A DNA stretch of 64,000 nt from Stichopus chloronotus (lineage: Eukaryota > Echinodermata > Holothuroidea > Aspidochirotida > Stichopodidae), in the NCBI GenBank assembly GCA_021234535.1, contig SFZH01000008.1, positions 3,410,001 to 3,474,000 on the forward strand. The letters run 5' to 3'. Shown piece after piece: positions 24,803-37,503 of this stretch. Every line of letters starts with the position of its first letter. Within the stretch, counting starts at the first letter, position 1. The notes below the pieces were generated by a model. The model searched no databases and was not told the DNA's origin. It saw nothing but the letters and a program-made list of their open reading frames with translations. A program made the translations under genes and the position numbers.

Positions 24803-25240
24803 ATACGGAGCGCCATGTGTTTCAAAATGTTAGAAAAAATTTCAATATGCCAACAAAAATATCAAAATGTTACAAACATTTAACAATATGTCGCAGAATA
24901 ATATCAACATGTTACATTGCAATATTAGCATGCCACGAAGAGCTTTTACATGTTTCGCATAGAGAGAAACGCTGTACAATTTTATTATTATTGTGAACAT
25001 ATCGGCGTTGACTGAGAGAGCGCCGTTCGTTTCACAAATTTAAGAATACATTAACATGTTACAGTTTAATATCAATATGCCAGAGAACAAATATCAACAT
25101 GTTACATTTAAATAACAATATGCTAGAGAAAAATATCAACAGTTTACGTTCGAATAACAGTGTGTCAAGAACAACGATGGTTTGTTTTTGGCGTGAACGT
25201 GTTGGCGTTTACCGCACGTGCGCCGTTTGTTCCAAATATC
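24803..25240 (+). repeat. Left inverted-repeat arm
   Basis: Matches the right arm in reverse over its whole length, with small indels. It is built of short AT-rich units (ATATCAACATGTTAC, CAATATGCCA) separated by two GC-richer blocks with CGGCGTT / GCGTTTACCGCACGTGCGCC. Confidence 0.9.
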
Positions 25241-25759
25241 AGTCTTAGGCATGCATTACACCATGGAGCTGGTAGTACAGTAACGTTGCCACGAAATGGC
25301 GGACCTCACACATAGGATACCTACGTGTAGCGGACCCTTAAGAAGCCATAACACAACATGTGTAACGTACTGTATACTGTACATGTGATATTGCCAGGAG
25401 ACCACTGTTTGTGAAAATCAAAAATTGGGGGTAGGCGGTTGAAAACTATCTAACGCAACGAGCGACGCAGAACCCGAAGGGAAATTTTTAAGGGGGAAAC
25501 GCCCGGGAAGAACATGACCTTGTTGCATGTACCCTTGGTGAAACATTTCCAGCATTTTGAAATGACGTACTTTTAAGTAGTAGAATCGACATACTTTTAA
25601 ACGGTGATATGACAGAGTATAGTGGTCCTTATGACCACCTAGACCGGTTTCTGTTCTCACACTCAATTGTAGAGGAGCGTCATCAGCAGTAAGTCTTTTA
25701 ATATTTTATATTTTAGGCATAAGTGTCGTGAAATTTTATTTTTAGGAATGCGTGTTCTA

Positions 25760-27660
25760 TAGTGCACGTAAATGAGTATAAACTCAGAGTGCAGCAATGA
25801 GCGCATCCAACAGATCTTCGTGCGAGTCCTGACTGTCGAACGATTCTTCATTACTTTGAAACCTTGATTTGACAAGTAAATCTTTTAGATTTTGGGCCCT
25901 TTTATAGGCAAGAATCGGTTCGTTCGGAAACAATTTGGATAAAAGCGGATGCTCTGATATTAAATTTCAGTGTTTCAGAATGGCCTCTTTTAGGTGCTGG
26001 ACGGTTTTGATATGGGGTGTGCGCGTCAGTTTGAAAACTAGAGGTGGTTCCCTTTCTTTGGGTTTGGTTGTAAGACAGTGCTCACCGTTTTCGAAAGAAA
26101 TGCCTCTTGTGGCCGTGACAAATTCTTCTTCCCCATAGTTTCGCAGTAGAAGTTTCTCTTTAAATTCATCTCTTTTATGGATGAAGTCGGTCTCATTGTT
26201 GCAGAGACGTACATAACGCAGCACATGTCCTACAACACAGTAAAGCCTTTAAAGGTGGCAAGTGGGTGTGCAGAGTTTCTCACGAGGTATTGATAAGTTT
26301 CAGTGGTTTGGTATAGATTTTCACCAGTAGAGTGAAACTGAGGACCTTTGAAGATTCTCAGATCTAGGTACGTAACCTCAGAGTTGGAGATTTCTACTGT
26401 GAACTTGAGGAGATGATGAGTTTCATTCATCTTCACCACTATATAGTTTCTCGAGTTCTGTGGCTGTTTGATCATACAACAACAGGATGTCGTCTCTGTA
26501 GTGAAGCCATTTTAGGATCTGTTGGGATCACCTGTTTTTCGATTTCGTCCATAAATATATCACAGATTTCTGGTGAAGCTTGGCTACTCATAGCGCAGCC
26601 AATTTTTTGGCGGTAAAACTGTTTATTAAGCTCAAAACAATTCTTTTTGAGGATGAGTTCAATTAGTTTGCGCATGGAGGTGGGAGGAATTTTATTAATT
26701 TCATATAGGCTTTTATCTGCCTTTGCATAGATTTCATCAAAGATAACGAGTGCATCCTCTTGGGGAGTGTTGGTATACATGGGGACGACATCGAGAGTTG
26801 CAAGGCTTTTGGGTAGCTCAGTTGCTTCCAGAACTTTTAAAATGTGGTTTGTGTCTTTCACGTGTCTTGTTTTGTCACAAGAGGAAGCAAGAAAAAGTTC
26901 ACGAGTTCAGAGATTTTTTCCTTGGGTGACCCGTTACCACTGATTATGGGCCTACCAGCAAATTTCGAGTTAGCCGGAGGGGCCTTGTGAACTTTTGGTA
27001 GCACGTATATTACTGCATGGTGTGCGGGCTTTGTGGTGTAGGGGGACAGTTACTCCAAGGTGCTTTTATCAATCACATTTTTAGAGAACATGTCTAGTAG
27101 CGTCTATTGGACTAACTTTTTAGTTTCCGATGTGATATCACTATCTAACTTTTCGTAGTGGTGACTATAGACAAGTGCCTTTCAACTTCGGCTTGATAGT
27201 CTGTGTGATTCAGTATAGCAATGCCTCTACCTTTATCAAACGGTTTAATAACGACAGAGTGGTCGATTTTTAATGCGTTTAATGCAAACAACTCTGACGT
27301 GTTAACATTGCTTTTGACATTTCGGATAGGAACACTAGCTATTTCTGCCTGTCTTGCTTCTAGATAGTCCTCTAGATTTTTACTGAAGGTCATTTGAGGT
27401 GACCATGTAGATGGAAACCGGGATTTGCTATGGCAGCTTGCAAAAATGTTGCAAGGGTTTGCCGGCTCTCGGTCAAACGATCTTGTACGGTCCGTAGTTT
27501 CCGGATCAGGGGACCATGGCCTCCATTTGACTCTAAAAGTCTCTGCGCTATAATTTCTTCAGTTCTATTCAGTGACCTGCTCAGTGGGTTTATAATAGAG
27601 TGGTTTCTTTGACTGCATTGTCAATATTTTCAGTAAGTCTAGGAATAAAAGACATCTGTC
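25760..27660 (-). pseudogene. Penelope-like reverse transcriptase, broken
   Basis: Minus-strand blocks appear in the order of Penelope-like RTs: VVIKPFDKG near 27260, LPKVHK near 27000 and GRPIISGNGS near 26945, TLDVVPMYTNTP near 26780, FYRQKIGCAMSS near 26600, the catalytic YRDD box at 26500-26489, then KFTVEIS and YQYLVRNSAHP at 26420-26260 and a C-terminal block to about 25967. The blocks sit in different frames with stops between them, including a shift just before the YRDD box, so the gene is dead. No GIY-YIG endonuclease domain could be seen in 25250-25960. Confidence 0.88.
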
Positions 27661-27877
27661 CATAAAGATCATGGAAATCCATTGCTGGTTATAACTTGGT
27701 TATGTAAACTTAGTAGCCTAAACCAGTCACAATGCATCAGTTGTTCATAGCGCCTTGATTATGTCAATATTCATGTGATACAGACGGCAAACGGCGATAC
27801 GCAAACGCCAACAACATGTTCACGACAAACACAAACCATCGTTGTTCTTGACACATGCACTGACTGTTATTTGAACG

Positions 27878-28358
27878 TGATATTTGAAACAAACGGCGCA
27901 CGTGCGGTAAACGCCAACATGTTCACGCCAAAAACAAACCATCGTTGTTCGTGACACACTGTTATTCGAACGTATAAACTTTTGGTACTTTTCTCTAGCA
28001 TATTGTTATTTAAATGTAGCATGTTGATATTTTCCCTTGGCATATTGATATTAAACTGTAACATGTTAATGTATTCTTAAATTTGCGAAACGAACGACGC
28101 ACTCTCAGTCAACGCCGATATGTTCACAATAATAATAAAATTGTACAGCGTTTCTATCTATACGAAACATGTAAAAGCTCTTCGTGACATGCTAATATTG
28201 CAATGTAACATGTTGATATTATTCTGCGACATATTGTTAAATGTTTGTAACATATTGATATTTTTATTGGCATATTGATGTTAAACTGTAACATGTTGAT
28301 ATTTATCCTGGCATATTGAAATTTTTTCTAACATTTTGAAGCACATGGCGCTCCGTAT
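27878..28358 (-). repeat. Right inverted-repeat arm
   Basis: Reverse copy of the left arm. Just inside it, 27784-27860 repeats part of the arm (AAACGCCAACA...ATGTTCACG...CAAACCATCGTTGTTC), so the inner edge has a partial duplication that the left arm lacks. Confidence 0.88.
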
Positions 28359-29489
28359 ATGAACTTATATCAGTCGAATAAGTATAGAAGCCTCGTTGGC
28401 AATGTAGATCATTTCTTACCATATTGCAGCTCACTGTTATGTTAGCCAGTTGGAGTGTACAGCCAGGCTTCTGGACGGATCGTAATGATTTCAAAAAGGA
28501 AAGTTAGGTTTTCAAACAAAAACAGAATTCGGCTTTCAAACAATAGAATTCGGATTTCAAAACAGATTTCGGATTTCAAAATGAAAATACATGGCCCTAA
28601 CAGGCTTCCGTCATATTACGTTTTAGAACATGGTTTTCCGCGTTTCTCCTTATCTGACGTGTTGTTGCTGAAGATTCTGTTTTAACTGCCCCTTTAATGA
28701 AAAAGAAAATAGCGCCACTTCTAATGGCGCCTTGCCACAAACTTGGACACAGCGTTGGACATCATAGCTTTGGTTTGAATCATCTGAATGGGAGGGTTGA
28801 CCACGTTTGTAAACCAAGCGTGGAACAGTAACACGGAGGGGGGGGGGGGGGGGGGAATTCGCAAACAAACTCATTTTGGGAATGACCCATTGAGTTAAAC
28901 TACCGTAAAAGAGAATTCATCGTCAAACAGTCAGTCGTGAGAAATCAGAAATCTTTGAAAACAGTGCTTTTTGCTCGAAAAATTGAGTATCATTAAAGAA
29001 ATTTTGCTTACGTATGGCGGTTTTTTTCTTTGGCAAATACGAAAACCAACTTAGCTTTTAGAGGCATAGAACATACTGCTCTATGTACAGTACCGATAGC
29101 ACTATCTAAGCGGAACCTTGCCGCCATAAGTTGGTGAGGAGTATACAAGAACAATTTTGGCTTTACTAGCCCCCCCCCCCCCCCCACCCAACTTGCACTT
29201 TTCTGGTGCGCTCAGAGTCAACCGTTGGTACACGTTCCGATTAGATAGCCATTAGGATCCATAATAGTCCTATACCGACAAGAGGCTACGTTCTACTGCA
29301 TTGAAAACCACATAGGTGCCTCATATGTTATAGCAATGAAAAGGGTAATGTATGCCCCCAATTATTAGACCTTAAGAGGTGCCATAGTAATATCTGTTAA
29401 CATTATAATCACGTGCACTTTCTGCCTAACGGGCGAAAGTTTCTTGCAGTTTCTTTTTTTTTTTCAATTTCGCTGAGGATTTTGAAATG
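28359..29489. other. Intergenic stretch with long G and C runs
   Basis: No gene is seen. A run of 18 G lies at 28838-28855 and a run of 16 C at 29170-29185. GGATTTCAAA/GGCTTTCAAA variants repeat four times at 28508-28580, an approximately 20-bp short tandem. Confidence 0.5.
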
Positions 29490-30222
29490 GAAATTTCATA
29501 GATTGTTCTTCAAATTGCAGAAATATGATATTCCTGTTTTAAAGCTGGATACATGCATCTCGACTACACCCGGGAAGTGCCGCTTCATGTCATCGGAGGG
29601 GGGGAGGTCAAAATCTCCTCCGAACCACCCGATGATGGCGCTCCGCTTAGACAATAGTCCTGCCGTTACTCACCCACCTCCATACATTTTTTTCTTGTCC
29701 CACCGAGTCTGATAGTGCCCGTTTTTGTGATATGATATCCCCTCGGGACTGTGTACATGCCACTCGAGTACACCTTGAGGTGCCGTTTCCCGCTGTCTGG
29801 CGAGTAAATTCCAATTTTTTTTTTTGTAGACTACTCGCCAATCACATTGGCGCTCCACTTAGATAGTAATAAGAGAAACCGGTTCCATGCAAATTCTCTG
29901 CCCAATAAAATTCTAGACTGCCGTACACCTATGTGTTCAGCCCTCAGAAACTTTCAAGAGGATGTGTAATTTACTATGAGGCTTGTATTACACCTACCCA
30001 CCTGATATGTATTACCACATTTCATAGACTGATTTTTTCTTTTTTGCATGAGTTGAAGAACTGCAGACATGACCCAGTTTTATGGCTGGGTACACGCACC
30101 TCGGTTGCACCAAGGGAGCCCCTTTCCATGATCTGGGGAGTTTGTAAAACCCTCTTTTTTGCCCCCGCGCGCAGGGGCGTTCCACTACCAACCAAAGATG
30201 GCGCTCCGCTTAGATACTCCTG
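29490..30222 (+). repeat. Three diverged tandem units ending in GGCGCTCCGCTTAGATA
   Basis: Unit tails stand at 29636-29662, 29847-29870 and 30198-30222. Each unit also has an upstream block of the type GTACACGCACCTCGA..ACACC and GTGCCGTTTCC at about 29557, 29752 and 30087. Spacing is irregular (about 211 and 351 bases). The short open frames here are shadows of this repeat. The family is unrecognised. Confidence 0.65.
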
Positions 30223-33200
30223 AGCGTGTCAAAGATACTCTGTGAGAACAAACGACTGAAGTCGAATGTAGTTTTACTTATACGAAAGGTTATTCCGCCC
30301 TATATTTCAAAGTCATAGAATTTGGAAAATAATGGAGGTTGACAGTTTCAACACAATGTAAAGTATACCTCTAGTTAACAATCAGTCTGAAACGGCTCAC
30401 TGCTGACGCTGCAATGAGGTAGTTTGCAGGTTATTAGCAAATAGATTGCTTCGTTTCACTAACTATTGCCATTTCCGATACCGACTAGTAGAGGGTCAAC
30501 TTGTGTGCTATGTTTTGATACACCCACTGAGATTGGATGAAGTAAGACCTATTCCAAGAACAGTTATTTTTTTCAGCGTTTTTATGCCGTTTCCGTTGCC
30601 TTACAATCATTTTTGTCCACTGAATGGCGTATTCTGTCCATGAATAACCTCGCATTTTCATCTAAAGGTGAATTTAAAATGGTATTACCCATCGGGGTTT
30701 TCTATACACACGCATCACTGTTAACTTTAAATTTCGTGGATGTTTGTACGGTAGGCCACAGGGCAGGGGTAGAGGTTGTAATAGATTATGAGCACCAACA
30801 ACCATTCACTTATTATTGAACAAACGACTGTTTTACGCAACCTACACTTACATCATGTTTATTACTTTCTTCCATATTTGTACATACCATATCACTCACC
30901 ATACAGATCTGATAGTAAACAGACGTACACCGCAACCGGGGGGCTAATCTCGATTGACTAGTGTCTTTATTGTACGTGTGGATCCGTACCCTGTTCCGGA
31001 ATCACCACAGATGTGGTGACAGCAGTAGAATTTTACTGTCATATCCTACATGTATACACAAATATTCGAAGGTAATTATGTGAAATTTGGTGCTACATTT
31101 AAATAGCTGTAAAATTATTACGACTAGTCTTAGCTTTGTTTCATTCGTGTTTCCTGAAAGTCATGTGTGTGTTGAGTTGAGAGGGGGGGGGGGGGTGGAT
31201 CAGTGGCGCTCCTCACATGTGACGCTGTGGACTTACACCTTGCTACTTATGACTAAGATGACAAGATCCTTAGCCAACTAAACTATTCATCATTGTCAAT
31301 CAAAGACACTGTTTGTATCATCATGATCCTAAAAGCTGATGGAAGTGCTCTATTATACACCAGAGCTGACAGGAGGCCGTTCCCAGCAGAATTCCCCCCC
31401 TTCCCCCCCCCCCCCCCCATTCATTCCAGATTGGAAATGTAAGATAATCGACATGACCGCTCGTTCATGCTGGAAAAAAATTGAAGGAAAATGTCTTGAA
31501 ATTCAGTCCAAAGGTGGATAAATTGCCGCTATGTCGGTGCACCTTTAACAAAGCTACTACATTTCATAGATTTGTAAAGTTATACTTAAAACGTACCCGA
31601 TTAATTTACAAGATTAGCTCAACTTTGCATGTACTGCCTCATGTACTTCTTTTTACGCCTCACCCAATCTCCTACAAATAAATGCATAGCTTTACGTCGT
31701 TTTCAAATAAATTTATTTCGGGGTCAAAATATCAAAATATGACCAGGCAATCCTCTCTCACTTTGGTGGAAGGGATGGTGGGGTCTATGAAAAATAAGTC
31801 CACGCGACTTGGTCGACAAAAAGTAACGATGTAGACGGTGAACTCTCATGAGCGCTCGCGAAGCCTCCCCCCCCCCCCACCCTCCCCTCGAAAGGAGGCA
31901 CTCGATAGTCAAGGAATCTTTAGATTGAGCGACGCGGTCGTCATCTACAACGACATGAGGTCAGCCTCAACGACCTGTTGTATCTGAGATTTACAACGTC
32001 GTTTAGTGTATCTCGCGTTTTGCTTTAAACGACACTGTCACGTCGTCCTGATCTGCAAAATGTTTTTAGTGCTAAGTTTGGAAACGGATGGCTGACTGCC
32101 TTCTTTCCTTCAACGTAAGAACGATTTCAATTGGTGTATATTTTGTTAGTAAATTTTTGAATATTAAATTATCATTGTTTTTCTGTTACAAATAAATAAA
32201 CTGCTCTGCAAACAATAGCAGGCGTAAGCACGTCCCTAGATCTGCACTTCCTTCAGGTGTCCACGCCCATAAGTGTTTTTTTTTTTTTTTTTTCTGAAAT
32301 GGATTCGGAGACCATGCATCCTCTGGTCCCCACACTTGCTAGGATAATGACCCCTTAAACTAAAGTGCAATAATCTTCAGTCGCTTATTGTTGTATAATG
32401 TAAACACTTTTTAAACACGGAATTATCGAAAACGATGTGCAAATGACGGTGAAGATGCCAGGGAGAGCAAAAATTTTCATATTTATGGAAGACATGTAAC
32501 AAAAGACAAGTTAAAGTATATCGTATACCACATCAGCAGTCAATCCATGTCCTTGTTTTGCACACTACATAACATTCTAGACAAAACATTGCGCGGGAAA
32601 CGCGAGGAAAATCTGGACATTTGGAATGTGTAGATGAGCCTAAAGTTGGAATATGAACATCTGAAATCGAGTTCCCTTAGGCCCTATCAGCATTTTTATA
32701 AGTCTTGCGGCTACAGAAAACCAGAGGCGGATTTAGGGGGCAAGGGAGTCCGCCCTCTTTCCGAAAATGTTGCTTTTTTTTCCAACTTCACAAAACAGTG
32801 CAAAGCCTTATCCAATTAGCGCACTAGGGCTATGTGATATGTCAGGGAAGCTTTGTTCCTTCTTTTCGACATCAAAATACTACAGTACTCCTGAATAGCT
32901 ACTTAATTCTATTATCTAGAATTTGACCCCCTGATAATAATATGGCTCGTATGGACCACAGTAGGGTCTATAACTTACGCCAACTCCAGTCATTAACGGG
33001 GTATTATGCTTTGTGGTTACTCATAAGCACTATATTGAATTTGAATTGCTAACTTCAGTCTATTGCCAGGGTAACCAGGCCTCAGAAAACTGCTTTTCAC
33101 TTTCAAAAGACTTCAACTATAATTTTTGACAGTCTCAGGCTTTTGTACCATACCTCTCTGCACCGTTAGTGTCTTACTCGAGTTCATGCAACTGATTTGG

Positions 33201-33251
33201 ATGGAAATTCATGGTGATCTGAAGAAAAAGCTAACTTATACAAACCAGACA
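30223..33251. other. Intergenic stretch, no gene recognised
   Basis: Contains runs of G at about 31183, of C at 31396-31418 and 31867-31879, and of T at 32277-32293. A cluster of CGAC/GTCG motifs lies at 31925-32060. Confidence 0.45.
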
Positions 33252-34006
33252 GCCAAAAGGCTTTGTGATTCCTTGCAACGTGGTTATATTACAACAAACA
33301 TGAATTATCCACATGGCAAGTATGAGATCAACTGCAGTTATTGTTCTTGAAACATCACATTAATAAGCCTTTCACCCAAAATATTTTGGTGACCTCAAAT
33401 GACATTTGACATCCACCAAAAGCAATAGGGATCACCTACCATTGTGACCAACCCACACATCAAGTATGACATCAGTCAACATTACCCTTCTGAAGATGAT
33501 GTGTTAGCAAGGTTTGACCTCAGGTGACTTCAAACCTTTGACCTTCTTCTACTTAGTATATACAATCCACACATCAAGTATGACATCCGTCACAGTTACC
33601 CTTCTGGAGATAATGTGTTTGATATGTTTTTATGGTTTGACCTCTGGTGATCTCAAATTACCTTAAACCTCAACAAAAAACAATAGGGATCATCTAATCA
33701 ATATGGCCAACCCACACACCTAGCATGACATCAGCCACAGTTACCCTTCTGAAAATATTGTGTTTACAAGTTTTTTACAGTTTGACCTCTGGCGATCTCA
33801 AATGCCCTTTGATCCCCACCAAAAACAATAGGGATCATCTACACAATATGAGGCAACCCACACAACAAGTATGACATCAGTCACAGTTACCCTCCTCGAG
33901 ATATCGTGTTCTCAAGCGAAGTGTCACATACACACACACACACACACATACAAACACACACATGATATCACCATCGCATAGATTCCTTTTGCTTCAGCAA
34001 GGAATA
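33252..34006 (-). repeat. Inverted copy of the AGGTCA array module
   Basis: Read on the minus strand it starts with the hairpin-like edge ATTCCTTGC..GCAAAAGGAATCTATG near 34006, passes a TG run, then four to five ~145-bp units with AGGTCACCAGAGG-type text, and ends at GCAAGGAATCACAAAGCC near 33260. Both edges match the module inside 7295-9790, but the TTAA-side arms are missing here. Confidence 0.88.
33925..33963. repeat. CA microsatellite
   Basis: CACATA followed by about ten CA dinucleotides and a short CAAACACACA. It lies inside the array module at the same place as the TG run at 7.5 kb. Confidence 0.85.
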
Positions 34007-34494
34007 AAAAATTATCCTCCTGCATATATGTGGATTAATCAATTTGAAACATATTCTCCGGGAACTTCAAAATAGCTTGACCACAGTTGAAGCACATAAA
34101 GTGAGAGAAAAACATATCATATACCTGTTACAATACATAAATGTGGCAGAGATTTCACTCTCTAGATTGCTTTACTTGCAACAAACTCTGTGACAGAGAC
34201 AGTGACACACGGTTTGAAGTATATATAGCCCATACCACAAAATTGGTATCAGTTCCGCTGTTCTCACTAATGAACATCTAAAGTTTTTAAGTTTTCAGTG
34301 ATACACTCATGGCACTTACATTATCAACCACCCTCTGATGGCAACATACATAGAAAAAAATGTAACGTCGAAACTGAGACAATTTTTATCAGTCATCTCA
34401 TATGAAAAAGCACAGGCAATTGTAGCATGCATGTATAAACGGAGATCTGTTTGTTGAAAAAAAAAAGTTTAAAGGGGAAGGGAAACCCTGGAAA

Positions 34495-35270
34495 CCTCCC
34501 CCAACATCAGTTGTTTATTAAAATCACTATTGATGAACCATGCAGGCGGGGGTGTAGGCTGGGATGCGGAGGATGTGAAAGGTGAAAAAAAATACCTGGA
34601 AGGATCTAAGAATGCCAGAATCCCCAAAGAAGATGAAAAAATAAAACCATCCTAAGCTTAGGAATAGGAATTCCTAAAGAAACATTCAAATGTAGCATCA
34701 AATGTAGCACCATTATGTAAGCAAACAATTTCCTTTGACCCCCCATATCAGTTTTACACAAATTACTATGACCTGGGCAGAGTTGTGGGCTAAGGGCTTT
34801 GTCAGGTGAAAAAAAAATCTGAATTACCCAGAAAACTTAGATTTAAGAATATTTCACCCGGCAAGAAGAAAAAATAAAAGAGGATCTCCTGAAGATATGT
34901 TCCATTCAAATCTAGAATGTAGCACTATTTTGCATCCAGCCCACCCTACTCTAGCAAAACTTTTCAAAGTGTTCCTTCTCCCCTTTGATCCCTCCCTCAG
35001 GATCAGTCTTTTACGCAAATGACTATGACCAGAGCCGTGTGGACTGAAGTGCAGGCACTACCAGGTGGAAAAAAATCGATTAGACAGAAATGTTTAAGAA
35101 TGAATATTTCACTCAGCAAGATGAAAACATTAAATTATTACTTAAAAAGTAAGAATTCCTGAAGATATATTCAATTCGAATCGAGCATTCAATGTAGCAT
35201 CATTTTGGATCTAGCTCTACGTTAGTAAAACCCCCTCCCTTTTGACCCCTCCTCTAGGACAACGATCAGC
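34495..35270. repeat. Three ~250-bp tandem units
   Basis: Unit starts are near 34495, 34733 and 34983, with a partial fourth at 35246. Recurring text includes CCTTTGACCCC, ATCAGT.TTTAC.CAAAT.ACTATGACC, CAGGTGAAAAAAA, AATTCCTGAAGATAT and AATGTAGCA. Pairwise similarity is moderate. Confidence 0.75.
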
Positions 35271-35830
35271 CATCCCCCTCCTGCCCCCCCCCCCCTCTGC
35301 CAGTTTCTGGATCTGCCACTGAAAAACACTCACCAAATGTGTGGGGCCGGCTTAGTTACAATGCCTCCCCCCGCCTGCCCAAGGGGTGTCATTTACGAAA
35401 TGTGGGGGGCATTGATATTGTATCCCCCACCCATAGAAAAGTGAGGGAACCCCTGTCCACCAGGATTGACGCCCATGGTGTAATATGATGGAACATCTAC
35501 TTTTATATTCAGACTGTTTGCGATGCAATTAACCAATTGCTTGTCGTTAGTTCAAGAGAATCTGTTGGAATTCCAAATTCCAACCCGGAAGCTCCCTATA
35601 CCTCTTTAAAATTAATTATCATAAAATTAGCATTTCTGCCATTGATAAGTTGTGATACACGAAGCCAATGCTGCGTAAATCTTTGGTCTTTAAAATGTCG
35701 TTATCATTGCAAAATCAAAGAGTCATTCAACCTTTGTACTTTCCTTGTAAGAACGGTACTAAATGTTTTTCTCAGAGCGCGTTCGGTTTGATCCTCAAAC
35801 ACATGAAAAGTTTCTCATGCCATATTAGGA
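35271..35830. other. Intergenic stretch, nothing recognised
   Basis: Low-complexity C-rich start (35285-35298), then AT-rich sequence without a supported gene. Confidence 0.4.
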
Positions 35831-36004
35831 CATCACGAACGGGTCAAAGGTTGAGACTGACCGGCTGCCTTGCTTTGTACACAGTTTGCTTGTAACAGCG
35901 GAAGTAACTCTAGGGAGGTGCTTGTGCGGCAACGATCAGTTTGTTTCTCCTGGTTTGGCTCTTTGCGGTATTTTTCCAGCCGACATATATTTACAGATAA
36001 GATG
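35831..36004 (+). other. CAPZB: Candidate 5' exon of CapZ beta ending in the start ATG
   Basis: CapZ beta proteins start with Met followed directly by the residues coded by the exon at 40804, so an exon ending in ATG and followed by GT is needed upstream. AAGATG|GTACTT at 35999-36010 fits: purine at -3, GT straight after ATG, phase 0 with the exon at 40804. The 170 bases before it are richer in CpG than their surroundings, as expected of a promoter and first exon. The donor is weak and the left border is arbitrary. The 9 kb before 40804 hold other ATG-GT pairs. Confidence 0.35.
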
Positions 36005-37503
36005 GTACTTTCCAACCTTCGTTGAGAATCAAATCAATTTAGCTTTAAAAATCTTCATTTTGTTAGTTGTGCCTCCTTCCGTGTTTGAAGCATAGCCTAG
36101 GCATAAGGCGTCTGTACAAATCCTTGATAGATTTATAAGGCAGAATGGCCTAGGCTTACCGTGTATCTTCATTGGGTTATACTGTACATAATACAATTAA
36201 CGTAGGCCAATTTGCGAGTGAGTGTGTACATTCTGCGTACTGCTAATAGTAATACTATGTACTGACTTGAATGTATTCTACTTGTACTTTGTACATGTGC
36301 ACACACAGACGCTAGGTTGTTGCCTAGGCTATCCCTGCATTGGAAATTTAGGCCTATCAGATTTGTATCAAAACTGGCAATGAAACTGAAAATAGAATAG
36401 GCTATTTGTCACTTTAGTTAAACTGACTGATTGTTCATCAGAGCACATTTAGGCAGCCAGTATAAATACAACAGTAGGCCTAGACCATAGAAATTGTAAT
36501 CCAAATTACCTGAAGTAGCGTGCCTATGGACAAAATGGTGTCAGACAGTCTGCAGCATGTAGGGTTATGTGCCACGGGATTGACTTGGTATGGTAGATGT
36601 AATAGCCTTGAATGTTTGTGCTTAATAAGCACCAGCAATAGTTCCAACAAATGATGCGCACATCATGTAGCGTACACTGTACAGCACTGTACTTCTAACT
36701 GAGGCATTTCATCAGTTGTGCCAGAGTCACTGTCCAGTGATTTGCACCTCAAATGCAGAAAATTTGTGCTGTTTTGTAATTGCTCCTTATTTCGTGTGGC
36801 TGAGGTAAAATTGTAATCTTTTGTACATCTAGTTAAACAGTTTTAAATTAGGGTGCACAAAGTTATTATACTCACCCTAACCTAAGATTGCATTCCTACA
36901 GCACGTCCTCCAGTTGCAAAAATATTTTCTACAAACAATTCAATTCAAACAAAAATCTTCAATTAAAAACTGCAAGAAATGATTGAACTTCACCTAGCAC
37001 AGACATTGAGCACAAAATCATCTGAATCTGGTCATTTTTAGCTCAGTTCACAAAGTGTGGTTAGAGTTTATGTGGTAGTATGGAGCGAAAATGTCTCTCA
37101 CTCTCTTCAAAAGGTTTCCATGCTTTCAAATTTCATCAGATTTTTCTGAAAATGGAGGTGGAGAATCCATGCAACCCCATCAACAGAACTTGTAATTTTG
37201 CAGAAGATTGGTTAAGAGAGTTTAGAAATCTTGATAATTTTCTATCATTTCAGAGTTGTGCTCTTCCATTTAGAGATCTGACTTAAACCTGCTCAATGTG
37301 AACAGTGTACCTTGCATGTGTCTGATGTGATCGTCTGGAGGGAGTATGTTTATTAATGGTACTCAGGGCAGTCTCTGCAATAAGAGATCCAAAAACCAAT
37401 GACATATATGTTTGTAGTGACAAACATGGACACACTCCAACTTCAGAGCAGACTTTTCTTGAATAGTAATAGATCCTTAGGAGATGTTGTCTTTTTTCTT
37501 TCT

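Larger units (their letters stand above)
24803..28358. mobile_element. Foldback-like element with ~0.45-kb inverted arms around Penelope-like RT remains
   Basis: The left arm 24803-25240 and right arm 27878-28358 are inverted copies, ending ATACGGAGCGCC and GGCGCTCCGTAT. ATGA stands on both outer sides, a possible 4-bp target duplication. Between them lies a decayed reverse transcriptase on the minus strand. Long inverted arms built of short repeats recall the sea urchin TU foldback elements by family knowledge; alternatively these are inverted terminal repeats of the Penelope-like element itself. Confidence 0.8.
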
